A program made the translations under genes and the position numbers. From NCBI RefSeq assembly GCF_001591585.1, contig NZ_BCVE01000001.1, positions 1-64,000 of the forward strand: 64,000 nucleotides of DNA, written 5' to 3'. Below are positions 18,999 through 28,686 of this stretch, one piece after another (the first letter of the stretch is position 1; every line of letters begins with the position of its first letter). Below the pieces are notes generated by a model. The model was given only the letters and a program-made list of their open reading frames with translations. It was not told where the DNA came from and did no database searches. The stretch comes from Niallia circulans NBRC 13626 (lineage in GTDB: Bacteria > Bacillota > Bacilli > Bacillales > Cytobacillaceae).

Positions 18999-21200
18999 AT
19001 GGATTATAAACACAGTGAAACAAAATGGATGGTGGCCATTTGTTTTTTTGTATTTTTATCTGTGATTTTAAACATCTTTGCTGCATCAATAAATAAAGAG
19101 CTGTTTATTCTGCTGCAATTAATTATTACTAGTGGCTTATTATATGTTTTTTATCAATTAATAAAAAAGTTCACCTACATACTCGGCGAATTTGCTCAAA
19201 GCAATAAAAAATTACAATCTATTTTTGACACTTTGGATATTGCGATTTGGTTTCATGATTTAAAAACAAATAAATTAATGGTCACTGCAGGGATTGAAGC
19301 TATTTATGGTTATTCATCAGAGGCATTTTATAAAAATCATAATTTGTGGAAAGACGTTATCCATCCAGCTGATCAAGAGGTTTTAGTAGAACGAGCGGAG
19401 CTTCTAACCCATCAAGATGTCGTTGTCAGCACTTATCGTATTATTAAACCAGATGGGAAGATTCGCTGGATAAAGGATAGAGGCATCGCTGTGTTTGACA
19501 AATCGACTAGGGAGATGACTGAGTTTACAAGCGTGTTAATTGATATAACAGATAGCAAAGAAAATGAAGATAAATTTAGTAAATTGGTCGATATATCACC
19601 AGACATTGTTGCAGTAACAGTTGATTACAAGTTTCATTATATAAATAAGGCTGGCATCAAAATGTTAGGAAAAGACTATAATTCCATACAGGGGCTTGCA
19701 GTAAAAGATTTACTTTCTGAAGCCACTTATCAAAATATCGTTCGACAATATAAAAAAAGCAAAAAATTAAATCAAAATGTAGTTGAGATGGAAGTTGAAT
19801 TAACGAAAGACTTAGCGGAAAACGTATTCTTAGAAATCAATTGCATGCCAATTCTTTTTGGAGGACAAGAAGCTGTTTTGATTGTTGGAAGAGATATCAC
19901 ATCCCGGAAACAGGCGGAATTAAAAATTAAGGAATTAGCATTTATAGATACGCTGACAAAATTACCGAATCGAAACAGTTGTATGCATCATTTAAATGAT
20001 CGACTCTATAACCAAGAAGTGGAAGCAATGTCCATATTATTTTTAGACTTAGATCAATTTAAACGGATAAATGATACGAAAGGACATGGAACAGGAGATA
20101 TCATTTTACAAGAAGTATCTACTATCCTTCAATCAGCTATCGACAAAAATGATTTTGTTGCCCGTCTCGGGGGAGATGAATTTTTAATCATATTAGAAAA
20201 CAAAACAAAATTAGAAACAGCTGAGACTGCCCAAAAAATAATAAACCAATTTTCTTATCCTATTGTAGTGAAACAAGATGAATTCTTCGTTACACCAAGT
20301 ATTGGCATCAGCATGTTTCCATCAGATGGAAAAGATCAAGAATCATTAATAAAAAATGCTGATACAGCCATGTATGTTGCCAAAGATCACGGGAAAAACA
20401 ATTTTCAATTTTACTCCGCTTCCATTGCAGAAAAAGGCGCAAGAAAGATGGAATTGGAGATGGCACTACGCAAAGCTATTTTAAACAAAGAATTAGAATT
20501 ATACTATCAGCCACAAGTAAATATCCATACAGGCAGCATATTTGGTGTTGAAGCTCTCCTACGTTGGAAACACCCGGTATACGGCTATTTGTCTCCAGAT
20601 GAATTTATACCAATTGCTGAAGAATCCAATTTAATATTAACGATTGGAGAATGGGTCATAACGGAGGCATTTGCGCAGAAAAAGAAATGGGAAAGAGAAG
20701 GAAAAAAAGATTTAAAACTTGCTATCAATATTTCTGCTCGACAATTTCAATACATTGATTTCATTTCTTTTCTACAAAAAGAAATAGTAAGACTAGAAAT
20801 AGATCCAAAAAAAATCGAGTTAGAGATAACGGAAAGCATTATGCAAAATATTGAATTAGCCCAAATGGAATTAGCTAATATTAAAAAGCTTGGCTTTCAA
20901 ATATCGATAGATGATTTCGGCAAAGGTTATTCTTCGTTAAGTTATTTGAAATCACTGCCTATTGATACCATTAAAATTGATAAAACGTTTATTGATGATA
21001 TCAGTCATCCTATTCACAAAGGCTCTTTAGCCAAAGTCATTATCGATATGGGTCATAATATGAATTTCCTTGTCATTGCAGAGGGAGTAGAAACAAAAAA
21101 TCAAATCGATTTTCTCATAAACCACCAATGTGATATCGTACAAGGATACTACTTTAGCAAACCATTGACTTCATCTGAATTAGAAAAATTCTATCTATAA
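18999..21200 (+). CDS. Membrane PAS-GGDEF-EAL cyclic-di-GMP enzyme
   Basis: This 733-residue protein has two membrane helices (about residues 10-32 and 36-56), two PAS domains (about 70-185 and 190-305), a GGDEF domain with intact [10 protein letters not shown] and an EAL domain with intact [18 protein letters not shown] and AEGVE. Both catalytic signatures look complete, so it could make or degrade c-di-GMP. An I-site RxxD is not evident before GGDEF. The PAS domains suggest sensing of a ligand or redox state. It appears monocistronic. Confidence 0.92.
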   Translation: MDYKHSETKWMVAICFFVFLSVILNIFAASINKELFILLQLIITSGLLYVFYQLIKKFTYILGEFAQSNKKLQSIFDTLDIAIWFHDLKTNKLMVTAGIEAIYGYSSEAFYKNHNLWKDVIHPADQEVLVERAELLTHQDVVVSTYRIIKPDGKIRWIKDRGIAVFDKSTREMTEFTSVLIDITDSKENEDKFSKLVDISPDIVAVTVDYKFHYINKAGIKMLGKDYNSIQGLAVKDLLSEATYQNIVRQYKKSKKLNQNVVEMEVELTKDLAENVFLEINCMPILFGGQEAVLIVGRDITSRKQAELKIKELAFIDTLTKLPNRNSCMHHLNDRLYNQEVEAMSILFLDLDQFKRINDTKGHGTGDIILQEVSTILQSAIDKNDFVARLGGDEFLIILENKTKLETAETAQKIINQFSYPIVVKQDEFFVTPSIGISMFPSDGKDQESLIKNADTAMYVAKDHGKNNFQFYSASIAEKGARKMELEMALRKAILNKELELYYQPQVNIHTGSIFGVEALLRWKHPVYGYLSPDEFIPIAEESNLILTIGEWVITEAFAQKKKWEREGKKDLKLAINISARQFQYIDFISFLQKEIVRLEIDPKKIELEITESIMQNIELAQMELANIKKLGFQISIDDFGKGYSSLSYLKSLPIDTIKIDKTFIDDISHPIHKGSLAKVIIDMGHNMNFLVIAEGVETKNQIDFLINHQCDIVQGYYFSKPLTSSELEKFYL

Positions 21201-21313
21201 ATCAGAAACCTTTTTCATTTTTTGTTTCTAAGGATATACTAATCTTATTAAGAAATTCTTTTTTATATTTTATAAAAAGGGATGTAAAAATTTTTCGTAA
21301 AGTTGGTGAAAAA

Positions 21314-22243
21314 ATGCCTTGTCAATCTAATGAGGAATTAGAAAGTATATTGTTAGAAGCAAAACAATATACACATAATGGGAAAGTTGCTGATTATATC
21401 CCAGCTCTTAGCAAAGCAAATCCTGATGATTTATCTGTAGCTATTTACGACCATGATGGTACTTGTTATTCAGCAGGCTGCATTCATGAGAAAATTACTT
21501 TACAAAGTATCTCAAAAGTCATTACTTTAGCATTAGCACTAATTGAATCAGGAGAAGAGTACGTTTTTAGTAAAGTTGGCTATGAGCCTACTGGCGATCC
21601 ATTTAATTCTATTGTAAAACTAGAAATGAGTAACCCGTCGAAGCCGTTAAATCCTATGATAAATGCAGGTGCCCTTGCAGTTACCCATATGATAAAGGGG
21701 AACTCCGTGGATGAACGCTTCCAGAAGATTATTGAATTTGTTAAGCTCTTATCAGGAAATAGTGATATTGGTTATTCAGCGGAGGTAGCTGAATCAGAGT
21801 TTGAAACATCTCATTTGAATAGAGCACTTTGTTTCTTTATGAAACAACATGGCATCATTAATGAAGATGTGGAGGAATTATTAGATTTATATACAAAGCA
21901 ATGCTCTATCGAAGTAAATTGTTTAGATTTAGCGCGAATCGGAATCGTATTTGCTTTAGATGGAAAGGAACCTGTCACAAACAAACAGTTAATGCCAGCA
22001 CATGTAGCTCGCATTTGCAAAACATTTATGGTTACATGCGGAATGTATAATGCTTCTGGAGAATTTGCTGTTCGAGTCGGAATCCCTGCAAAAAGTGGTG
22101 TCTCCGGCGGAATATTAGGCGCCGTTCCTTCCCGTTTTGGAATTGGTATTTCTGGTCCTGCGCTTGACGACAAAGGCAATAGTGTTGCAGGATTAAAACT
22201 ATTAGAAATCCTTGCAAAAAAATATGATTTAAGCATGTTTTAA
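21314..22243 (+). CDS. glsA: Glutaminase A
   Basis: This 309-residue protein is full length for the serine-dependent beta-lactamase-like glutaminases. Signatures are the catalytic SISK ([13 protein letters not shown]), the EPTGDPFNS loop, [11 protein letters not shown] and [13 protein letters not shown] near the C terminus. It deaminates glutamine to glutamate and ammonia in the cytoplasm. A terminator follows 12 bases after the stop. Confidence 0.95.
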   Translation: MPCQSNEELESILLEAKQYTHNGKVADYIPALSKANPDDLSVAIYDHDGTCYSAGCIHEKITLQSISKVITLALALIESGEEYVFSKVGYEPTGDPFNSIVKLEMSNPSKPLNPMINAGALAVTHMIKGNSVDERFQKIIEFVKLLSGNSDIGYSAEVAESEFETSHLNRALCFFMKQHGIINEDVEELLDLYTKQCSIEVNCLDLARIGIVFALDGKEPVTNKQLMPAHVARICKTFMVTCGMYNASGEFAVRVGIPAKSGVSGGILGAVPSRFGIGISGPALDDKGNSVAGLKLLEILAKKYDLSMF

Positions 22244-22254
22244 TAATAAAACTT

Positions 22255-22298
22255 ATCACTAATTCTTCTATGGAAAAAGGAAGGATTAGTGATTTTTT
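22255..22298 (+). terminator. Intrinsic terminator after glsA
   Basis: ATCACTAATTCTTC pairs with GAAGGATTAGTGAT (one G-T), then TTTTTT. Confidence 0.82.
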
Positions 22299-22359
22299 GG
22301 TTATTCCCCAATCTGTTCGGGTAACATAATTGTACCAATTGTTTAAAAGGGGGATAAAC

Positions 22360-23166
22360 ATGAGTTTAACACCTCAACAGCGTATAGAATTACATGGTTT
22401 TAACAATTTAACAAAGTCATTGAGCTTCAATATGTATGATATCTGTTATACTCGAATAAAAAGGGAACGAGAGGCTTATCTTCAATATATCGATGAGCAG
22501 TACAACGCTGAGCGTCTGACGAAAATCTTGAAAAATGTTTCCGATATTATTGGCGCACACGTTCTAAATATTGCAAAGCAAGACTATGAACCACAAGGAG
22601 CAAGCGTAACACTGCTCGTATCTGAGGGACCAGTTGCTGAAGCTTCAAAAGAAGTATTTGAGGAATCTCCTGGACCACTTCCAGGCTCAGTGGTAATGCA
22701 TCTCGACAAAAGTCATATAACGGTACATACATATCCCGAATATCATCCAGATGAAGGAATCAGTACCTTTCGTGCTGATATTGATGTTTCAACGTGCGGG
22801 GAAATTTCGCCATTAAAAGCTTTAAACTATTTAATCCACTCTTTTGACACAGACATTATGATAATGGACTATCGTGTAAGAGGATTTACCCGAGATATAC
22901 ATGGTCATAAACTATTTATCGATCATGATATCAATTCCATTCAAAACTATATTCCCGAAAAGACAAAATCACAATTTGATATGATTGATGCCAATATCTA
23001 TCAAGAAAATATATTTCATACAAAATGCAAGTTAAAACAATTCCATTTAAATAATTATTTATTTGGCTGCAAAGAAGAAGAATTATCTGAAGAAGATCGG
23101 ATATTGATAACAGCAAAACTCACACAGGAAATGAATGAAATTTTTTATGGGAAAAATATAAAGTGA
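22360..23166 (+). CDS. speD: S-adenosylmethionine decarboxylase proenzyme, long (E. coli SpeD) type
   Basis: This 268-residue proenzyme reads [20 protein letters not shown], where cleavage before the Ser of KSH yields the pyruvoyl cofactor, then [20 protein letters not shown]. It makes decarboxylated SAM for spermidine synthesis. Its length places it with the long gammaproteobacterial type, not the about 125-residue SpeD of B. subtilis. I chose ATG 22360, which follows AAGGGGGA by 6 bases. No speE is next to it. Confidence 0.92.
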   Translation: MSLTPQQRIELHGFNNLTKSLSFNMYDICYTRIKREREAYLQYIDEQYNAERLTKILKNVSDIIGAHVLNIAKQDYEPQGASVTLLVSEGPVAEASKEVFEESPGPLPGSVVMHLDKSHITVHTYPEYHPDEGISTFRADIDVSTCGEISPLKALNYLIHSFDTDIMIMDYRVRGFTRDIHGHKLFIDHDINSIQNYIPEKTKSQFDMIDANIYQENIFHTKCKLKQFHLNNYLFGCKEEELSEEDRILITAKLTQEMNEIFYGKNIK

Positions 23167-23174
23167 TTTATTAC

Positions 23175-23217
23175 AAAACTGGCGACGTCTTTTAAATAAA
23201 AGCGAAGCCAGTTTTTT
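23175..23217 (+). terminator. Intrinsic terminator after speD
   Basis: AAAACTGGC pairs with GCCAGTTTT; an inner CTTTT/AAAAG helix extends it, and TTTTTT follows. Confidence 0.82.
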
Positions 23218-23364
23218 CATTAAGTTATCAAACATCATATTTAGGAAAACATGGTAGATTCCATTGCATAATTATACTTTATATATTATTTTTAAACATG
23301 TTTTTCTAGCTTTTTTTTTTAAAATTGGTAAACTATTATTGTAGAAAGATAGAAAGGTGCGAAA

Positions 23365-23673
23365 ATGATGAAACAAATCATCCTAGATACAATTAATGAA
23401 AACGAAGCAAAATTTAAAGATATTAGTATTTATATTGGAGAAAATCCTGAGTTAGGCCATGAAGAATTTAAAGCATGTGAAATTTTAACTGACACCTTAA
23501 AACAGCATGATTTTAACGTAGAAATAGGAATCTGTGATTTACCTACTGCCTTTAAAGCAACCTTTGACAGCGGCAAAGCTGGTCCAGTTATCGGCTTTAT
23601 GGCAGAATATGATGCACTTCCTGAACTTGGACATGCATGTGGACATAATTTGATCGGGATTGTGGATTATTAA
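23365..23673 (+). pseudogene. M20 family amidohydrolase/peptidase, cut by prophage insertion
   Basis: The first about 98 residues are a normal M20 amidohydrolase N terminus (ENPELGHEEFKACEILTD; GFMAEYDALPELGHACGHNLIG). Directly after the metal-binding CGHN motif the frame ends IVDY-stop in phage DNA. Members are usually about 380-400 residues, so three quarters are missing. The remainder should lie past the right end of the prophage. AAAGGTG precedes the start. The fragment lacks most of the active site and is surely inactive while the prophage is integrated. Confidence 0.85.
23633..23660. other. Probable left attachment site (attL)
   Basis: Host-type M20 coding sequence stops matching the family after CGHNLIG (about 23657), and phage sequence with a terminator and integrase gene starts within 20 bases. 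The crossover core should be within 23633-23660. The exact core cannot be set without attR, which is outside the window. Confidence 0.6.
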
Positions 23674-23715
23674 AAAGAAGCGCTTTGTATCAGTGTTTAA
23701 GAGGGCGCTTCTTTT
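23673..23715. terminator. Terminator behind the integrase gene
   Basis: AAAAGAAGCGC pairs with GCGCTTCTTTT (11 bp) across 21 bases. T runs follow on both strands, so it can end leftward integrase transcripts and rightward M20 transcripts. Confidence 0.8.
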
Positions 23716-23719
23716 GATT

Positions 23720-23740
23720 TGACCACATTTTGACCACATT
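23720..23740. repeat. Tandem TGACCACATT repeats next to attL
   Basis: TGACCACATT occurs at 23720-23729 and 23731-23740, the second touching the integrase stop codon. Their place between the crossover region and the int gene is where arm-type integrase binding sites lie; that role is inferred. Confidence 0.5.
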
Positions 23741-24860
23741 ACAACTCTTTTACTCGTTTTTCGAACAATTCAGCTACATTTGATTGCATTGAGATGGATG
23801 AATGACTATATGTATCTAAAGTCATTTTTATTGAAGAATGCCCAAGACGATCTGCTACTAATTTAGGGTTTACTTTTAATTCTAAAAGAATAGTAGCGTG
23901 TGTATGTCGTAAATCGTGTATACGTATTTCTGGAACGCCAGCAAGCTTACAAATTCTCCTAAACGGACGATTTAAGTTAGTTGGTCGAAAAATACTTCCG
24001 TTTTCTCTACAAAATATCAATCCATTATCTTGATACTCATTTTTGAATATTTTCTTATAATATTGATTGCGTTCAATCTGACTCTTTAACACTTCTACAC
24101 ATACATCATTGATAGCAATTTGACGATAAGAAGATTCATTCTTAAGCAATGATAATTCTATTCCTTCTTGAGTTTCTGTGACACTTTGTTTTAAGGTAAC
24201 TACCTTATTTGCAAAGTCAACATTAATCCTTGCTAATCCTAAAACTTCACCTTTACGCATCCCTGTATAAGCAGCGAAAGAAAAAAGGTTATAATAGAAT
24301 GTATCGTATTCTTTAGCCGTCATAAGAAACTTGTTTAGCTGTTCTGCTGTCCAAACATGTAAGTTATTTTTTCTTTTAGACGAAATTCTTAATTTTTCAA
24401 ATGGATTTTTATTAAGTATTTCTAACTCGACAGCGTGATTTAGAATTTGTTTTAAAAAAGTGACGGCTTTACGTATAGTTGAAACTTTGTATTTTTTGAT
24501 TGCTTCATCTTTAAACCTTTGACCATGAATAGGTTTTAAATCTTGTAATCTAATATTACCGAAAAAAGGTATCAATTGCCTATTAATAGTAGATACATAC
24601 CGTTCATATGTTGCTTGTCTTATGTTCGGTTTATAACTATCTAAAAATTCATTAGCAAATTCGGCAAAAGTAATTTTTGACGGTTCTATCCATAGTCCAT
24701 TATTCAATTCATAATTAAGTTCATTTAAAGCTTTTTCTGCTTCTTTTTTTGTTTTAAATCCACTTTTCGTTTTTTGCTTACGCTTATTTGTAATTGGATC
24801 TCTTCCAACGTCAACTGTATAACTCCACGTTTTGCCTCGTTTCCTTACATATCCCTTCAT
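23739..24860 (-). CDS. int: Phage tyrosine recombinase (integrase)
   Basis: This 373-residue integrase has an N-terminal arm-binding AP2-like domain (residues 1-55, VRKRGKTWSYTVDVGRDP), a SAM-like core-binding domain (about 65-165) and the catalytic domain with Arg in YTGMRKGEVLGL, HDLRHTHATILL, LGHSSIKMT and the nucleophile Tyr in LDTYSH. It performs site-specific integration into the M20 gene beside it. AAAGGAGAG precedes the ATG, and a small gene upstream overlaps its 5' end by 50 bases. Confidence 0.95.
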   Translation of the reverse strand: MKGYVRKRGKTWSYTVDVGRDPITNKRKQKTKSGFKTKKEAEKALNELNYELNNGLWIEPSKITFAEFANEFLDSYKPNIRQATYERYVSTINRQLIPFFGNIRLQDLKPIHGQRFKDEAIKKYKVSTIRKAVTFLKQILNHAVELEILNKNPFEKLRISSKRKNNLHVWTAEQLNKFLMTAKEYDTFYYNLFSFAAYTGMRKGEVLGLARINVDFANKVVTLKQSVTETQEGIELSLLKNESSYRQIAINDVCVEVLKSQIERNQYYKKIFKNEYQDNGLIFCRENGSIFRPTNLNRPFRRICKLAGVPEIRIHDLRHTHATILLELKVNPKLVADRLGHSSIKMTLDTYSHSSISMQSNVAELFEKRVKEL

Positions 24861-24957
24861 TTTTCATACTCTCCTTTTTACCTGTTCCAACAATTATCAG
24901 CGTTTCTGTGATTAGTATTGTATCCTTAGGTATATCGCTAACTTTAACTATTTTCAT
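24811..24957 (-). CDS. Small protein encoded upstream of and overlapping int
   Basis: This 48-codon frame starts at ATG 24957 with GGGGGG 7 bases before it, reads MKIVKVSDIPKDTILITETL and IIVGTGKKESMKNEGIC, and ends inside int in another frame. It would be co-transcribed with int and translated just before it. I recognise no family. It might act in excision control, but nothing in the sequence proves this. Confidence 0.45.
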   Translation of the reverse strand: MKIVKVSDIPKDTILITETLIIVGTGKKESMKNEGICKETRQNVELYS

Positions 24958-24987
24958 TCGTTGGCCCCCCTACCAAAGAAAGTATAC

Positions 24988-25001
24988 AGAACGTATGTTC
25001 T
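24988..25001. promoter_or_regulatory. LexA-box-like palindrome before the integrase unit
   Basis: A-GAAC-GTAT-GTTC-T fits the Gram-positive LexA (DinR) consensus GAAC-N4-GTTC. On the minus strand it lies just upstream of a TATACT -10 (24986-24981) serving the small gene and int. Binding would block that promoter until SOS induction (inference). Confidence 0.55.
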
Positions 25002-25115
25002 TATATTATGAGAACTATTATACCATTAATAGGTTTATAGAACGATGAAAAAAGGAGGAAAAACAACAATAAATTTTCGACATATTTCGCAACAGCTTGA
25101 CGTTAGGGATTTACG

Positions 25116-25469
25116 TCAGTCGTTATTGCTATTTTTCTCGTTACGTTCTAACATCGCTATTATTTCTGCATATTTCAAAGCCTGTTCGGGGGTTATTCCT
25201 TTTTTTTCTAATTCTTTTCCAACGATCATCCATTTAACGCCAGCATCCTTTAATTCTTGTGGAGGTTCTTTTTTATCTTCCAACAGATCAACAATAGAAA
25301 CATCTAGTATTTCAGCAAAATCTTGTAATCTTTCTATAGGTGGAATTGTGCTTTCGGATTCAACTTTAGAAACGTAAGTGTGTGTAACTCCTAGACGTTG
25401 TGCTAGTTCTTCTTGAGTCCATCCTTTACCTTTTCTTAATGCTCTAATTCTAATTCCAAAACCCTTCAT
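25116..25469 (-). CDS. CI-like phage repressor (XRE family HTH)
   Basis: This 117-residue protein has an N-terminal XRE HTH (WTQEELAQRLGVTHTYVSKV) and a C-terminal helical tail (VGKELEKKGITPEQALKYAE) without a RecA-responsive peptidase domain. It lies divergent from the early operon across a region with several operator-like repeats, the place of a lysogeny repressor. AGGAGG precedes the ATG. Lacking a LexA-type protease fold, it would need another induction route, such as an antirepressor or ImmA-like protease; none is adjacent. Confidence 0.87.
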   Translation of the reverse strand: MKGFGIRIRALRKGKGWTQEELAQRLGVTHTYVSKVESESTIPPIERLQDFAEILDVSIVDLLEDKKEPPQELKDAGVKWMIVGKELEKKGITPEQALKYAEIIAMLERNEKNSNND

Positions 25470-25505
25470 GTTCTTCCTCCTAATATATTAAAATAGCATA
25501 AATAC

Positions 25506-25534
25506 ATTATGCTAAAACTTGAATGAATCCACAA
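25506..25534 (-). promoter_or_regulatory. Leftward repressor promoter (PRM-like)
   Basis: On the minus strand TTGTGG (25534-25529) and CATAAT (25511-25506) are 17 bases apart. An AACTTGAAT operator copy fills the spacer, so the repressor may regulate its own gene. Confidence 0.5.
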
Positions 25535-25641
25535 GGTATAAGTTATATATTTTGAATAATAATTCTATGGATAACTTTGTAAATTCGGATTAAAAATCAT
25601 AAAAATACAACAAACGAAAATAAAACGAAAAAAAATGCATA

Positions 25642-25677
25642 AAATAACTTGACTAATGATTCAAGTTATTTTATGAT
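25642..25677 (+). promoter_or_regulatory. Rightward early promoter (PR-like) covered by a perfect operator
   Basis: TTGACT (25649-25654), a 17-base spacer and TATGAT (25672-25677) make a good sigma-A promoter. The perfect palindrome AAATAACTTGA / TCAAGTTATTT (25642-25671) covers its -35 and spacer, the geometry for direct repression. Confidence 0.7.
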
Positions 25678-25850
25678 AAACACATGAAATAGAACACTGA
25701 TTCAATCGCATTATCTAGATTAACTTGAACAACCATTCAAAAAAATGATAGTTATATAATCATTTTCAATCAGTAATGGAAGCAGTTCATTTTTTTATCA
25801 CAAATAACTTGAATCATTGTTCAAATTTTAAATACTAAGGAGGTTTCTCA

Positions 25851-26072
25851 ATGGAAACACAACATGATTATTACCTAAATTTATTGGTAGATTACCCAGA
25901 ATTAATGAAGGCGGAGGACGTAGGAAAATTCTTTAATAAGAAGAGACGTTTCGGCTATGAGTTAATGAAACAATCTGGTTTCCCAACATTTAAAGTCGGT
26001 GGATTGAAGTATGTAACAAAGAAAGACTTTGCTAAGTGGTTAGAGAATAGACCTGAATCTAAAATATCTTAA
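25851..26072 (+). CDS. Excisionase-like small DNA-binding protein
   Basis: This 73-residue protein has a winged-helix/excisionase pattern: MKAEDVGKFFNKKRRFGYEL, then SGFPTFKVGGLKYVTKKDFAKWLE, where a residue stretch picks a site and the tail positions a helix. It is the first gene of the rightward early operon, after AAGGAGG. Excisionase or early DNA-binding regulator are both possible. Confidence 0.7.
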   Translation: METQHDYYLNLLVDYPELMKAEDVGKFFNKKRRFGYELMKQSGFPTFKVGGLKYVTKKDFAKWLENRPESKIS

Positions 26073-26108
26073 TGCCGATTAGATAACTAATGTGAGGGAA
26101 TGGACAAA

Positions 26109-26312
26109 ATGAAAAATTACGAAGCGTGGGACATTGAAAATAATTTTTCAATTTACAATGGTGGACATATTAATTCTTTAATTAATGAATTAATGGATTA
26201 TATTGAATATCAAAACCATATCGATGAAGAGTTAATAAGTGAAGAAGAGATACGAAATTTAGATTCAAAAGCTTTAAAAAAAGTAGGTATAAAGATTTTT
26301 GTAAATGCGTAG
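26109..26312 (+). CDS. Hypothetical small acidic phage protein
   Basis: The product is about 67 residues and acidic, containing INELMDYIEYQNHIDEELIS. ATG 26109 lies 9 bases after GAGGGA, while ATG 26100 touches it. I recognise no domain. A TTAGATAACTAA repeat copy lies just upstream (26079-26090). Confidence 0.55.
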   Translation: MKNYEAWDIENNFSIYNGGHINSLINELMDYIEYQNHIDEELISEEEIRNLDSKALKKVGIKIFVNA

Positions 26313-26346
26313 TACGAAACTTATCCGCACTAAGGAGGTAAGAACA

Positions 26347-26574
26347 TTGGAAAACGAACAAATTTTAAACTACATTCAGCAATCAATTAATAGTGGAGCA
26401 AGCATCATATTATCAATGGGTAACTTTAATCAAGAAACTTACGAAAAAGCGAAGAAAGAAGCTAACAACGTATTTGGTGAAATGACAGAAACAGAAAACT
26501 TATATGAAGGTTTAACTGTTAAATGTCTACAATCAGAGAAAGCGAATCTATATTTCAATGTTTGGCAAGTCTAA
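26347..26574 (+). CDS. Hypothetical small phage protein
   Basis: The product is about 75 residues (MENEQILNYIQQSINSGASI). TTG 26347 is 7 bases after AAGGAGGT, a strong binding site that settles the start. No family is recognised. Confidence 0.6.
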   Translation: MENEQILNYIQQSINSGASIILSMGNFNQETYEKAKKEANNVFGEMTETENLYEGLTVKCLQSEKANLYFNVWQV

Positions 26575-26589
26575 TAGATTAATAAAAAA

Positions 26590-26620
26590 ACTAACATACG
26601 CAGCCACGTAGTTAGTCTTT
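26590..26620 (+). terminator. Possible weak terminator
   Basis: ACTAAC-a-TACG pairs with CGTA-GTTAGT, followed by CTTT. The short T run makes termination partial at best. Confidence 0.4.
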
Positions 26621-26684
26621 AAACAAAATATATTTAACCAAACTATAACAATATTTCTAATAATATTCAAGGAGGAATATTCAA

Positions 26685-28685
26685 TTGTCTATCTTATTAT
26701 TGAACAGACTATCATTAAGAAATTTTAAAGGGTGCAAGTCATTCGAATTAGTAGTTAACGGAAGAAACGCTAAGACATATGGAGATAACGCTACAGGAAA
26801 AACAACTTTGTTTGATGCATTTAGCTATTTATTTTTTGATAAAGATAGTCAGAATAAATCGAACTTTCAAATTAAGACTTTAGATGAAAATAACAATGTT
26901 ATCCCTGGATTAGAACATGAGGTAGAAGCTGAATTTAATATTAATGGTGAATATCTAAAGTTAAAGAAAGTATTTGCTGAAAAGTGGACAAAGAAACGTG
27001 GTCAAGCGATAGCAGAATTTACTGGCCATACTACAACATATTTCATAGATGATGTACCAGTAAAGAAAAAAGAGTATGAAGCAAAGATCGAATCTATCAT
27101 GAGTGAAGATATCTTCAAATTACTTACTAGTCCAACATATTTTAATGAACAACTTCATTGGCAAAAACGGAGAGAAATCTTACTAAGTATTGCTGGCGAT
27201 GTTACCGACAATGAAGTAATTTCATCTAGTTCAAAATTAAGTGCATTACCATCTATTCTAAATGGTAAAAGCATTGAAGATTATCGAAAGATCATTGCTA
27301 GTCGAAGAAAGAAAATCAATGATGAGTTAGAAAAGATTCCTGTTCGTATCGATGAAATTAGACGTAACCTTCCAGACACAAACGGATTAGATAAATCGGC
27401 ATTGGAACAGCAAGTAACAGCGCTAAATAATGAAATCGATGAATTAATGACTAATATCAATAGCATTAAGAACGGAAAAGCTATATCAGATATTCAACAA
27501 TCAATCCAAAAGATAGACATGGAATTGTTAGAGATAAAGCGTGATAACGAATCAGATAGTAAAGAAAAAATCTATCAGTTAAAATCACGCATCCAAGAAG
27601 AAACATCAAATATTAGTATTCTAAATTCTAAAATTAATAATCAAAAGCAACTGAAATCTTCAAAAGAATATAGCATTAAATCACTAGAAGAAGAGCTAAA
27701 CAATTTACGGCAAGATTGGACGGTAATAAACAAACTAGAGTTCACTCATGAAGATGCTTGTGTATGTCCAACTTGTAAACAAGACTTACCAGTTGAACAA
27801 GTAGAGGAAGTTAGAAACAAAGCTTTAGCTGCATTCAATAGTGATAAATCTAATCGAATAGAAAAGATCGATAAAGAAGGTAAATCCAAAAAAGAACGTG
27901 TCGATGTTTTAGAAAATGAAATAGCCAATATTAATGGTGAAATTGAAAAGATTGAAAAACAAGTAGGCGAAAAAGAAACATTCTTAAAAGGATTAAAAGA
28001 ACAATTAAAACAGCTAGAATCAACTGTAACTGACGTGTTTGATAATCCTACTTATGTTGAGAAGCTAAAAGAAAAACAAAGCTTAGAGGGGCAAATAAAG
28101 GCTATTCGTGAGGATGCTAACAAACAAATTCAGAGTATTCAAATGGAAATACTAGATAAAAAAGAACAGCGTGATCAGATTCAAAACAAAATTGGTCAAC
28201 TTGCAAACATCGATGCTCAAAATAAGCGGATTGAGGAACTAATGCAAGAGGAAAGGAACCTTGCTGCCGAGTTTGAAGAACTGGAAGGCAACTTATATCT
28301 AACAGAAGAGTTTATCCGTCTAAAGGTAACTATGTTAGAAGAACGTATCAATTCTAAGTTCAAGTATGCTCGCTTCAAACTGTTTGAAACACAAGTGAAC
28401 GGTGGATTGCAAGAGGTTTGTGAAACAACGTTTAATGGAGTTCCATATTCTAGCGGTTTAAATAATGCTGCCCGCATCAATGTTGGATTAGATATTATCA
28501 ATACTCTTTCGGAACACTATGAGTTCATGGCTCCTATCTTTATTGATAATGCCGAAGCTGTAACTAAATTGATAGATACGAAGGCACAGACAATTGCTTT
28601 AATTGTGTCTGAACAAGATAAAGAGTTACGAGTAGAAATTGAAGATGATTCAGACCTTATACCTGTAAATGTGAAGGTGGTTTAA
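26685..28685 (+). CDS. SMC/Rad50-like AAA ATPase
   Basis: This 666-residue protein has an N-terminal Walker A (GDNATGKTTLFDAFSYLFF), long coiled coils (about residues 215-350 and 385-530), a CxxC zinc-hook-like apex (CVCPTCKQDLP near residue 365) and a C-terminal ATPase lobe. The Walker B position reads IFIDNAEAV, with Asn instead of the catalytic Glu, which is common in this phage subfamily but may mean slow hydrolysis. It starts at TTG 26685 after AAGGAGG. Next to recT it probably acts in phage recombination or end processing. Confidence 0.88.
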   Translation: MSILLLNRLSLRNFKGCKSFELVVNGRNAKTYGDNATGKTTLFDAFSYLFFDKDSQNKSNFQIKTLDENNNVIPGLEHEVEAEFNINGEYLKLKKVFAEKWTKKRGQAIAEFTGHTTTYFIDDVPVKKKEYEAKIESIMSEDIFKLLTSPTYFNEQLHWQKRREILLSIAGDVTDNEVISSSSKLSALPSILNGKSIEDYRKIIASRRKKINDELEKIPVRIDEIRRNLPDTNGLDKSALEQQVTALNNEIDELMTNINSIKNGKAISDIQQSIQKIDMELLEIKRDNESDSKEKIYQLKSRIQEETSNISILNSKINNQKQLKSSKEYSIKSLEEELNNLRQDWTVINKLEFTHEDACVCPTCKQDLPVEQVEEVRNKALAAFNSDKSNRIEKIDKEGKSKKERVDVLENEIANINGEIEKIEKQVGEKETFLKGLKEQLKQLESTVTDVFDNPTYVEKLKEKQSLEGQIKAIREDANKQIQSIQMEILDKKEQRDQIQNKIGQLANIDAQNKRIEELMQEERNLAAEFEELEGNLYLTEEFIRLKVTMLEERINSKFKYARFKLFETQVNGGLQEVCETTFNGVPYSSGLNNAARINVGLDIINTLSEHYEFMAPIFIDNAEAVTKLIDTKAQTIALIVSEQDKELRVEIEDDSDLIPVNVKVV

Positions 28686-28686
28686 T

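Larger units (their letters stand above)
25470..25850. promoter_or_regulatory. Main lysogeny control region with four AACTTGAA-type operators
   Basis: This 381-base gene-free region between the repressor and early genes holds related sites at 25516-25524, 25642-25671, 25722-25740 and 25806-25825. The shared form is AACTTGAA, six or so bases, then TTCAA(GTT). They overlap promoter elements described separately. Confidence 0.75.

Noticed and set aside
25045-25377. Rightward frame antisense to the repressor gene
   Set aside because: It is the mirror of a well-supported HTH gene, with low-complexity Ser/Leu-rich translation and no family resemblance.
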